The notes under the pieces are model-generated. The model did no database searches. It saw only the letters and a list, made by a program, of their open reading frames with translations, and was not told where the DNA came from. A stretch of DNA of 64,000 nucleotides from Hephaestia caeni (lineage in GTDB: Bacteria > Pseudomonadota > Alphaproteobacteria > Sphingomonadales > Sphingomonadaceae), in contig NZ_QXDC01000002.1 of assembly GCF_003550065.1 (NCBI RefSeq), positions 310,001 through 374,000 of the forward strand, written 5' to 3'. Position 1 is the first letter of the stretch. The number at the start of each line of letters is the position of its first letter. Shown piece after piece: positions 30,692 to 38,466 of this stretch. Position numbers and translations under genes: made by a program.

Positions 30692-33600
30692 ATGACTACC
30701 CCTTGTTTTCCGTTAGCTTCGCGGTTTTGTGCTTGTTCGCTATCCGCCCTGGCCGTGGCGATTGCCACGCCCGCGGCCGCACAGGCGACCTCCGATCAAC
30801 CTGTCGTCGCGGCGTGCCCTGACGGCACCGTCGCGAGCGCGGACGGTACGACCTGCGTGGCAGATCCCGCCCAGACCGACGAGGCTGCGTCGCTGGACGG
30901 CGACGCGACCGCCGACGACAGCACCGGCGGCGACATCGTCGTCACCGGCTCGCGTATTCCGCGGCGCAATATCGACACCGGCCAGCCGACGCTGGTGCTC
31001 GATTCGAACACGATCGAGCAGCGCGGCTACACCAATGTCGGCGATGCGCTCAACGACCTGCCGTCGTTCGGCGTGCCGGGCAGCAGCCGCGTCGGCGGGC
31101 AGGCCGGTGCGTTCGGCTCGGGACAGAATTTCGTCAATTTCTTCGGGCTGGGCGACCAGCGGACGCTGACCGTCGTCAACGGACGGCGCTTCGTCAGTTC
31201 GAACACCAGTTCGATCTTCGGCCCGACGGGGTCCGGATCGCAGGTCGATTTCAACGTCATCCCGACAATCATCGTCGATCGCGTCGAGACGATCGCGGTC
31301 GGCGGCGCGCCGATCTATGGCTCCGATGCGATCGCGGGCACGATCAACGTCATCACCAAGCACGATTATCAGGGCATCACGCTCGACGCCCAATATGGAA
31401 TCAGCGAGGCCGGCGACGGGCGCGATTTTCGCGTCCGCGGCCTTGCCGGTTACAATTTCGCGGGCGGGCGCGGCAATATCACCGTGGCAGGCGAATATAA
31501 CCAGGAAGCGGGGCTGACCAATTTCGCGCGGCCCGGCAAGCGACTCAACAGCTTCTTCACTACCCCGCTCGACGATTCGCCGTTCGACAACGTCTATATC
31601 GGCGATCGGCGGTTGCCGTCGCTGAGCCCGTTTGGCGTGCCGCTGGTTACCGATTTTATTCCGCTGTCACCGGCCCAGGCCAGCGATTTCGGGTTCCAGC
31701 CCAGCGTTACCGACGCCCAGGGCAATCCATTGGCGTTCGACGTCAACGGCAACCTCGTTCCGATCAATTTCGGTCAGCAGACCGGCAACCTGCTCAACTT
31801 CAACGGCGGCAACGGTTTCGTGCTGCCGGGCAACCTGTTGACGCCGGTGCGGCGCTACCTCGCCACCGCGCTCGCCGATTTCCAGCTCACCTCCAATCTG
31901 CGGCTGTTCGCGGAAGGGTGGTACGCCAACAGCCGGGGCGAGCAGCTTCGCGACCAGCCGGTCTACAACACCGCCCTGTTCGGCAATGCCGGCGATCCCG
32001 ACGGCAATCTCATCCTCAGTATCGACAATCCGTTCCTGAAGCCCGCGGCGCGCGACGCGATTATCGCGGCGCTGGCGAGCAATCCTGACTCGGATTCGCA
32101 GGACACCTTCCTGTTGGGACGCGCCAACACCGATCTCACCTCGGGCGCCGGCGCCTCGACGGTCGAACTCTATCGCTTCGTCGGCGGGCTCGACGGGACC
32201 TTCCATGCACTCGGCAAGGAGATGAATTTCGAGGTGGTCGGCAATTACGGCCGCTCGACGACGCAGGGCCGCGAGCGCGTGCTCGTCCAGCAGAATTTCG
32301 AGAATGCGCTCAACGCCGTGCTCGATCCGAGCGGCAATATCGTCTGCGCGCCGGGTTACCAGAATGCGCCCATTGAAACGCTCAGCAGCACTTGCGCACC
32401 GATCAACCCGTTCGGCCAGCAGATCTCGCAGGCGGCGCGCGATTATGTGACGACGATCGCCAATCCGCGCGCGGTCAACGAGCAATGGGTGGTCACCGCA
32501 TCGGTGTCGGGCGAATTGTTCGATATGTGGGGCGGCGGCGTCGGCTATGCGCTCGGCTACGAGCATCGCGACGAGAAGGCGCGGTTCGATCCGGGCACCT
32601 TCTATTACGGGATACCCGATCCGAACGACCCCACCGGCGAGCGCGCCCAGTTCGGGCGGTCGGTGCCGATCGACCCGGTGTCGGGCGGGTTCAACACCGA
32701 CGAGTTCTTCGGCGAACTGCGCCTGCCGATCATCGGCCCGTCGCAGGATATCCCGTTCGTCCATGCGTTCGAGCTGCACGGCGCGGCGCGCTATATCGAT
32801 AATTCGCTGGCGGGATCGGACTGGACCTATACCGGCGATGCGCGCTGGGAATTCGTCCCCGGCCTGGCGGCGCGGGTCAATTACACCCGCTCGGTGCGCG
32901 CGCCCGCGGTCACCGAATTGTTCAATCCGTCGAGCCAGATTTTCACCACCGCGGACGATCCGTGCGATGCGCGCTTCCTCAACGGCGGGCCGGACCCTGC
33001 GACGCGGCAGGCGAATTGCGCGGCGGCGGGGCTGCCGAGTAATTTCGAATCGCATATCGTTGATGCCACGGCACGCGGCACGCTTTCGGGCAATCCCGAT
33101 CTGCATAACGAGAAAGCTAAGGCGCTGACCTTCGGTGTCATCCTCGCGCCGCGTTTCCTGCCGGGGTTCAACGCCACTGTCGATTGGGTCGATATCCGGG
33201 TGAACGGCGCGATCGAATCGCTCGACGCCGATCAGGTGCTTCAGGGGTGTTACGACAACGCGTCCTATCCCTCGCCGCTGTGCTCGAATTTCACGCGCGA
33301 TGCCAACGGCCAGATCACCTTCATCGAAACCGGCTTCGCCAATGCCGCGTCGCGCAAGTTCCGCGGGCTCGTCGCGCAGATCGGCTATCAGCACGACACG
33401 CCGTTCCTCGGTGCCGACAGCTCGATCAACCTGTCGGCCAATTACCAATATACCGACAAGCTGGTCGTGCGCATCGGCGAGGGCGCCCGGACGACGCTGC
33501 GCAATTCGATCGGTTATTCGCCGCACAAGGGGACGCTCAGCCTGGGCTACACCAACGGCCCGTTCAACTGGTCGTGGCAGTGGCTGTATTACGGCAAGAC

Positions 33601-33838
33601 CAAGATCGATCCCGATTCGCCCGATTCGACCTATGAATTCCCGAAGGTGCCCGCGACGAGCTTCTTCAACACCACGGTCGGCTTTGACGTGAACGATCAT
33701 TTCACCTGGCGCCTGATCGTCAACAACGTGTTCGACAAGGGGCCGCCGTTCCCGGTGCCGGCGGCGGGCGGCTCGGTGACGTATTTCGACGCGTTTTTCG
33801 GCCGCAGCTTCAAGGTGGGCGCCAGCGTCAAGTTCTAA
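30692..33838 (+). CDS. TonB-dependent receptor
   Basis: A 1048-aa outer-membrane beta-barrel transporter. The signal peptide lies at about 1-31 (LSALAVAIATPAAAQA). A Ser/Asp-rich linker with CPDGTVASADGTTC precedes the plug, which opens with IVVTGSRIPRRNIDTGQPTLVL, the pattern of the large sphingomonad/Caulobacter receptor class often used for oligosaccharides or plant-derived compounds. Plug motifs LTVVNGRRFV and VETIAVGGAPIYGSDAIAGTINVITK follow. The barrel ends in SVKF with terminal Phe. There is no STN domain, so no cell-surface signalling is expected. ATG at 30692 has GAGGAGA upstream. No substrate-specific enzymes are adjacent, so the ligand is unknown. Confidence 0.93.
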   Translation: MTTPCFPLASRFCACSLSALAVAIATPAAAQATSDQPVVAACPDGTVASADGTTCVADPAQTDEAASLDGDATADDSTGGDIVVTGSRIPRRNIDTGQPTLVLDSNTIEQRGYTNVGDALNDLPSFGVPGSSRVGGQAGAFGSGQNFVNFFGLGDQRTLTVVNGRRFVSSNTSSIFGPTGSGSQVDFNVIPTIIVDRVETIAVGGAPIYGSDAIAGTINVITKHDYQGITLDAQYGISEAGDGRDFRVRGLAGYNFAGGRGNITVAGEYNQEAGLTNFARPGKRLNSFFTTPLDDSPFDNVYIGDRRLPSLSPFGVPLVTDFIPLSPAQASDFGFQPSVTDAQGNPLAFDVNGNLVPINFGQQTGNLLNFNGGNGFVLPGNLLTPVRRYLATALADFQLTSNLRLFAEGWYANSRGEQLRDQPVYNTALFGNAGDPDGNLILSIDNPFLKPAARDAIIAALASNPDSDSQDTFLLGRANTDLTSGAGASTVELYRFVGGLDGTFHALGKEMNFEVVGNYGRSTTQGRERVLVQQNFENALNAVLDPSGNIVCAPGYQNAPIETLSSTCAPINPFGQQISQAARDYVTTIANPRAVNEQWVVTASVSGELFDMWGGGVGYALGYEHRDEKARFDPGTFYYGIPDPNDPTGERAQFGRSVPIDPVSGGFNTDEFFGELRLPIIGPSQDIPFVHAFELHGAARYIDNSLAGSDWTYTGDARWEFVPGLAARVNYTRSVRAPAVTELFNPSSQIFTTADDPCDARFLNGGPDPATRQANCAAAGLPSNFESHIVDATARGTLSGNPDLHNEKAKALTFGVILAPRFLPGFNATVDWVDIRVNGAIESLDADQVLQGCYDNASYPSPLCSNFTRDANGQITFIETGFANAASRKFRGLVAQIGYQHDTPFLGADSSINLSANYQYTDKLVVRIGEGARTTLRNSIGYSPHKGTLSLGYTNGPFNWSWQWLYYGKTKIDPDSPDSTYEFPKVPATSFFNTTVGFDVNDHFTWRLIVNNVFDKGPPFPVPAAGGSVTYFDAFFGRSFKVGASVKF

Positions 33839-33845
33839 GCGAACG

Positions 33846-33873
33846 GGAAGCCGGGGTTTGATGACTGGCTTCC
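33846..33873 (+). terminator. hairpin after the TonB receptor, possible terminator
   Basis: Stem GGAAGCC (33846-33852) / GGCTTCC (33867-33873) with a 14-base loop, beginning 7 bases after the receptor stop. It is followed only by TTCGC, so it is weak as an intrinsic terminator. Confidence 0.4.
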
Positions 33874-33954
33874 TTCGCGCTGTGCTGTTTGCGAATGATG
33901 TGCCTTCGCTTAAGGCATGATCATGGACATCAACGGCGGCCGCGGCGTGGCGCG

Positions 33955-36300
33955 ATGACGGAGATCGATTGGCAGGTCGTCCTTGCGGGCGCCGCATTGT
34001 TCGGCATCCTCGCCGCCGCGATCGCGATGCTGTTCGCCGGGCTGCGGGCGGCGCGGGCAGCGCGGCAGTTGACCGCCGATCACGCGCGGCTCGAAGCGAT
34101 GCTCGCCGCCGCACCTGCGCTTGCCGTCGTGGTGGGCGCCGACGGCCGGATCGCCCCGCCCGAGCGGCTGACCGGGTGGCTCGGGCTGACGGATAGGCCG
34201 CGCTATCTTTCCGAACTGGGCACGAGCGAGACCGGGCTGAGCGACGACGACCTCGCGACGCTGATCCACGAAACCTCGGCGGCGCAGAAATCGGGGCGCG
34301 GATTCGACCAGGCGGTTCACGCGCATGGGTCGGACCGGACGCTGATGATCCGCGGCATGCGCGCGCCGGCGGGCGTCGATGGATCGGGATCGGCGCTGTT
34401 GTGGTTTTTCGACGCCACCGAAATGCGCGCCGAGGCCGAGCAGGCGGAGGCCGAGGCGGCACGGTTGCGCGAGGCGTTCGAGGCGTTGACCGGGCTGATC
34501 GAGGCCGCGCCGCTGCCGATGTGGTATCGCGGCCCGGACCTGCGGCTGGCGATGGTCAATTCGGCCTATGTTCGCGCGGTCGAAGGAAACGATGCCGAGG
34601 ATGTCGTCGCGCGCGGGATCGAACTGGTCGAGGGCGCCGGGCTGGGCGGGCCGCTGGCGGGCGCGGCCAAGGCGCGCGACACCGGCGAACCGCACGAACA
34701 GGCGATGCCCGCGACGATCGACGGCGCGCGGCGGATGCTGCGCATCCACGATATCCCGCTGCCGATCGGCGGCGTCGCCGGCTTCGCGGTCGATATCGAC
34801 GAACTCGACCAGACGCGTACCCGGATGCGGCGGCTGGGCGAGGCGCAGCGCACGATGCTCGACCGGCTGTCGGCGGGTGTCGCGCAGTTCACGCCCGAGC
34901 GCACGCTTGCCTTTTGCAACCTGCCGTTCCGCCGCCTGTTCGCGATGCGCAACGAATGGCTTGCCGACAAGCCCGAGTTCGATCGTGTGCTGGAGCGGAT
35001 GCGCGAGGCGAACCGGGTGCCCGAGGTGCGCGACTTCCCGCGCTGGAAGGCCGAGCGGCGCGCGTGGTTCAACGCCGACGAGGATACGATCGAGGAGCAT
35101 TGGCACCTGCCCGGCGGCACGCATTTGCGGATGCTCGCGCAGCCGCTGCCGGACGGCGGGCTGCTGCTGGTGTTCGAGGATCGCACCGAGGAGGTGCAGC
35201 TTGCGAGTGCGCGCGACACGCTGTTGCGCGTGCGCACGGCGACCTTCGACAATCTGTTCGAGGCGCTCGGCGTGTTCGCCGCCGACGGCCGGCTCCAGCT
35301 CTGGAACAACCGTTTTCGCGAAGTCTGGGGGTTCGAGCACGATTTCCTGGCGGCGCATCCGCGCGTCGATGCGCTCGCCGAGATGGCTGCGCCGAGCCTT
35401 TCCAACCCGGCGCGCGCGTCGCTGATCGGCGAACTGGTGCGCGCGGCGACGGTCGAGCGGCAGCAGCGCAGCGGGCGCGTGGGCTTTGCCGACGGCCGCC
35501 ATTTCGAATTCGCCGCGGTGCCGCTGCCCGACGGCAACGCGCTGTTCACGATGCTGGACATTTCGGACAGCCGGCGGATCGAGCAGGCGCTGCGCGAGCG
35601 CGCCGAGGCGCTGGAGGCTGCCGACCGCGTCAAGACCGCGTTCGTCGCCAATATGAGCTACGAACTGCGCACGCCGCTCACCTCGATCAGCGGTTTCGCC
35701 GAGATGCTCCACGGCGGCTATGCGGGGCCGCTGAGCAAGGAAGTCGATTCCTACGTCGCCGCGATCCTCGATTCGACCGCCAAGCTGGGGGTGCTGATCG
35801 ACGACGTGCTCGGCCTGACCCAGCAAGCGGCGACCGCGCCCGATCTGGCGCGCGGCACCGTCGATCTCGCCCAGGTCGCACGCACCGCCGCGGAGGCGCT
35901 TGTCCCGTTCGCCCGCGAGCGCGCGATCGACTTCGCGATCGAGATCGATCCGTCGGCGGGCAAGATCGAGGGCGATGCACGGCGGCTCCAGCAGGGGATC
36001 GAGCATATGCTGCGCCATGCGATCGCGGGTACGCCCGAGCGCGGGCGCGTGCTGCTGCATACCGACGGCAACGATCAGACGGCGCGGATTGTCGTTTCGG
36101 ACAACGGACCCGGCATGAGCCGCGAGGCGATCGGCCATGCCTTCGATCGCCCCGCCGCCGATAGCCGCGCCCCCGCGGATCGCGGGCTCGGGCTGGGGTT
36201 GCCGCTCGCGCGGCAGATCGTCGAGGCGCATGGCGGCACCGTCAAGCTGATCTCCGAACCGGGAGAGGGCACGCTGATCGTCGCCGAGCTGACGCGATGA
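33955..36300 (+). CDS. divL: DivL-like tyrosine pseudokinase, PAS-containing sensor of the cell-cycle pathway
   Basis: A 781-aa membrane-anchored histidine-kinase-like protein. One N-terminal membrane helix (about 9-28, VVLAGAALFGILAAAIAMLF), three to four PAS-like modules between about 45 and 540, then the dimerisation helix in which the normal phosphoacceptor His is Tyr569 (NMSYELRTPLTSISG), and an ATPase domain with a poor N box (HMLRHAIAG, His for Asn) but G boxes intact (SDNGPGM, GLGLGLPLA). A Tyr at this site is the hallmark of Caulobacter DivL, which controls CckA in the CtrA pathway. ATG at 33955 was chosen as start of the membrane helix. Its stop overlaps tsaE (ATGA). Catalytic activity is doubtful; it is likely a regulatory scaffold. 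Confidence 0.88.
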   Translation: MTEIDWQVVLAGAALFGILAAAIAMLFAGLRAARAARQLTADHARLEAMLAAAPALAVVVGADGRIAPPERLTGWLGLTDRPRYLSELGTSETGLSDDDLATLIHETSAAQKSGRGFDQAVHAHGSDRTLMIRGMRAPAGVDGSGSALLWFFDATEMRAEAEQAEAEAARLREAFEALTGLIEAAPLPMWYRGPDLRLAMVNSAYVRAVEGNDAEDVVARGIELVEGAGLGGPLAGAAKARDTGEPHEQAMPATIDGARRMLRIHDIPLPIGGVAGFAVDIDELDQTRTRMRRLGEAQRTMLDRLSAGVAQFTPERTLAFCNLPFRRLFAMRNEWLADKPEFDRVLERMREANRVPEVRDFPRWKAERRAWFNADEDTIEEHWHLPGGTHLRMLAQPLPDGGLLLVFEDRTEEVQLASARDTLLRVRTATFDNLFEALGVFAADGRLQLWNNRFREVWGFEHDFLAAHPRVDALAEMAAPSLSNPARASLIGELVRAATVERQQRSGRVGFADGRHFEFAAVPLPDGNALFTMLDISDSRRIEQALRERAEALEAADRVKTAFVANMSYELRTPLTSISGFAEMLHGGYAGPLSKEVDSYVAAILDSTAKLGVLIDDVLGLTQQAATAPDLARGTVDLAQVARTAAEALVPFARERAIDFAIEIDPSAGKIEGDARRLQQGIEHMLRHAIAGTPERGRVLLHTDGNDQTARIVVSDNGPGMSREAIGHAFDRPAADSRAPADRGLGLGLPLARQIVEAHGGTVKLISEPGEGTLIVAELTR

Positions 36301-36743
36301 CGATCTTGCTCACCGATGTCGCGGCCAGTGAGGCGCTGGGCGCGCGGCTCGCCGGGCTGGTGCGGGTGGGCGATGTCGTCACGCTCTCGGGGCCGCTGGG
36401 CGCGGGCAAGACGAGTATTGCGCGCGGGCTGCTCGCGGCGCTGGGGCTCGAAGGCGAGGCGCCGTCGCCGAGTTTTGCGATCGTCCAGCCTTATGAGCCG
36501 CCCGAGGTGGCGCTGCCGGTGCTCCATGTCGATCTGTACCGGATCGAGTCGGTGGCCGAGATCGACGAACTGGGGCTCGACGAGGCGCGCGGCGATGCGG
36601 TGCTGGTGATCGAATGGCCGGAGCGCGCGCCGGGGCGTTGGCCCGATGCGTTTGCATTGACGCTCGCTGTCACCGCAGATGGCGCACGATCCTTGACAGC
36701 CAACGTGCCCGCGCCTTGGAAGGACCGATGGTTCCAGACATGA
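36297..36743 (+). CDS. tsaE: tRNA threonylcarbamoyladenosine biosynthesis ATPase TsaE
   Basis: A 148-aa P-loop ATPase needed, with TsaB/TsaD, for t6A modification of ANN-decoding tRNAs. Walker A is LSGPLGAGKTSIARGLLAALG (about 30-50), followed by the family motifs SPSFAIVQPYE, VLHVDLYRIESVAEIDELGLDE and VLVIEWPERA. ATG at 36297 overlaps the divL stop as ATGA. It is followed immediately by the amgK start, which lies inside its 3' end. Confidence 0.95.
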   Translation: MTILLTDVAASEALGARLAGLVRVGDVVTLSGPLGAGKTSIARGLLAALGLEGEAPSPSFAIVQPYEPPEVALPVLHVDLYRIESVAEIDELGLDEARGDAVLVIEWPERAPGRWPDAFALTLAVTADGARSLTANVPAPWKDRWFQT

Positions 36744-37708
36744 TTCCCCCGGCCACCGCGGCCGCCTTCTTGGCAGCACACGGATGGGGGGACGCCGCGA
36801 TCGCACCGCTGGCCGGCGACGCTTCGTTCCGCCGCTATTTCCGCGTGTCCGGCGGCAAGGGCCGCGCGGTGCTGATGGATGCGCCGCCGCCGCACGAAGA
36901 CCCCCGGCCGTTCCTCGCGATCGCGCGCTGGCTCGGCGAGCGAGGCTTTGCCGCGCCCAAAATCCTCGCGGACGATGCCGCGGCGGGGCTGGTGCTGCTG
37001 GAGGATTTCGGCGACGTGCGGATGCGCGAGACGGTCGACGCACGGCCGGAGGCGGCCGATAGTCTCTACGGCGCGGCGATCGACGTGCTGGTGGCGCTCC
37101 ACAAGCACCCGGCGGGGCCGCTCAGGCCGTATGACCGCGCCGAATTGCAGCGTGAAGCCGGGCTCTTCGTCGACTGGTATTGCCCCGCGGTCGGGCTGAC
37201 CGTCGATGGCGAAGGCTATCGCGCGGCGTGGGACGCGGTGCTCGGCGTTGCGCTCGACCGTCGCGAGACCGTCACTGTGCTGCGCGATTACCATGCCGAG
37301 AATCTGATGTTGATCGATGACGGCAAGGGGTTGGGGTTGCTCGACTTTCAGGATGCACTTGCGGGGCACCCCGCGTATGATCTCGTATCGCTGCTCCAGG
37401 ACGCGCGGCGCGATGTCGCGCCCGAAATCGAGGCGGCGATGCGCGAACGCTATGCGCGGGCGACCGGGGCGGGGGATGATTTCGCTGCCGCTTATGCGGT
37501 GCTCGGCGCGCAGCGCAATGCCAAGATCCTCGGCATCTTCACGCGGCTGTGGAAGCGCGACGGCAAGCCGCGCTACGCCGCGATGTGCCCGCGCGTGTGG
37601 CGCTATCTGGAGCGCGATCTCGCCGATCCGGCGCTGGCACCGGTCGCCGACTGGTTCGCCGCCAACGTGCCCGCGGCCAAGCGCGGCGACCCGATGGAGG
37701 TGGCATGA
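36728..37708 (+). CDS. amgK: AmgK-like anomeric MurNAc/GlcNAc kinase (aminoglycoside-phosphotransferase fold)
   Basis: A 326-aa kinase of the APH fold. The glycine-poor N-lobe loop LAGDASFRRYFRV is typical of AmgK. The catalytic motif is LRDYHAENLML (Asp187, His189, Asn192) and the metal motif LLDFQDA (Asp206). In Pseudomonas and related bacteria AmgK phosphorylates MurNAc at C1 and MurU turns it into UDP-MurNAc, bypassing de novo synthesis; here murU follows with a 4-base overlap, which strongly favours this function over antibiotic resistance. ATG at 36728 has GGAAGG upstream; ATG 36740, overlapping the tsaE stop as ATGA, is an alternative giving a protein four residues shorter. Confidence 0.88.
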   Translation: MVPDMIPPATAAAFLAAHGWGDAAIAPLAGDASFRRYFRVSGGKGRAVLMDAPPPHEDPRPFLAIARWLGERGFAAPKILADDAAAGLVLLEDFGDVRMRETVDARPEAADSLYGAAIDVLVALHKHPAGPLRPYDRAELQREAGLFVDWYCPAVGLTVDGEGYRAAWDAVLGVALDRRETVTVLRDYHAENLMLIDDGKGLGLLDFQDALAGHPAYDLVSLLQDARRDVAPEIEAAMRERYARATGAGDDFAAAYAVLGAQRNAKILGIFTRLWKRDGKPRYAAMCPRVWRYLERDLADPALAPVADWFAANVPAAKRGDPMEVA

Positions 37709-38466
37709 GCGCGAAGCGGACGCTGGCGTTGCGCCCCGATCCGGGCGGTGTGGTGCCCGAGACGGCGATGGTGATGGCGGCCGGGCTCGGCAAAAGGATG
37801 CGGCCGCTGACCGCGACCCGCCCCAAGCCGCTGGTCGAGGTCGCGGGGCAGCCGTTGATCGATCATGTCTTCGATCGGCTGCGATCGGCGGGCGTCAAGC
37901 GCGCGGTGGTTAATGTCCATTATCTCGCCGATGCGCTCGAAGCGCATCTCAGGAACCGCATCAAAGGCATTGAGATAATTGTATCGGATGAGCGTGACCG
38001 CCTGATGGAGACGGGCGGCGGGCTGATGCATGCGCGCGATCTGCTGGGCGACGCGCCGGTGCTCGTCGTCAATAGCGACAATCTGTGGATCGACGGCCCC
38101 ACCGACGCGATCCGCGAGCTTGCCGCGGGGTGGGACGATTCCCGGATGGATGCGCTGCTGCTGCTCGTGCCGCTCGCGCGGGCGAACAACCATCGCGGGA
38201 AGGGCGATTTCCGGCTGGCGGCCGACGGGCGGATCACTGGCCGGCGCGGGCGCAACCGGGTGGCGCCGTTCGTCTTTACCGGCATCCAGATAGTGTCGCC
38301 GCGGCTGCTGGTCGATGCGCCCGAGGGGCCATTTTCGACCAATCTGTTCTGGGATCGCGCGATCGCGGCCGAGCGCGCATATGGCCTCGTCCATCAAGGG
38401 CTGTGGTTCGATATCGGTACTCCCGAGGCGATCGGCGCGACCGAAGCCGTGATCGGGCATGGCTGA
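37705..38466 (+). CDS. murU: MurU-like N-acetylmuramate-1-phosphate uridylyltransferase
   Basis: A 253-aa nucleotidyltransferase. The signature at about 22-40 is ETAMVMAAGLGKRMRPLTAT with RPKPLVEVAGQPLIDHVFDRL following; the metal-binding Asp lies in VLVVNSDNLWID. An acidic/GGG segment RLMETGGGLMHARDLLG binds the sugar phosphate. Coupled to amgK by ATGA at 37705-37708 and to addB by an 8-base overlap. Together with AmgK it would recycle cell-wall MurNAc to UDP-MurNAc, a route that confers intrinsic fosfomycin tolerance in species that have it. Confidence 0.9.
   Translation: MSAKRTLALRPDPGGVVPETAMVMAAGLGKRMRPLTATRPKPLVEVAGQPLIDHVFDRLRSAGVKRAVVNVHYLADALEAHLRNRIKGIEIIVSDERDRLMETGGGLMHARDLLGDAPVLVVNSDNLWIDGPTDAIRELAAGWDDSRMDALLLLVPLARANNHRGKGDFRLAADGRITGRRGRNRVAPFVFTGIQIVSPRLLVDAPEGPFSTNLFWDRAIAAERAYGLVHQGLWFDIGTPEAIGATEAVIGHG

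Noticed and set aside
31667..34462. 931-codon open frame antisense to the TonB receptor and divL
   Set aside because: It spans two unrelated sense genes and an intergenic hairpin, so it cannot be a real gene.
33910..36231. Very long open frame (773 codons) antisense to divL
   Set aside because: It has no recognisable domain, is rich in Arg/His/Gln/Gly in the way GC-rich antisense frames are, and the sense strand encodes a fully convincing protein.
36728..37708. Aminoglycoside-resistance phosphotransferase
   Set aside because: The APH fold is shared, but the overlap with a MurU-type uridylyltransferase makes the MurNAc-recycling kinase AmgK far more likely.
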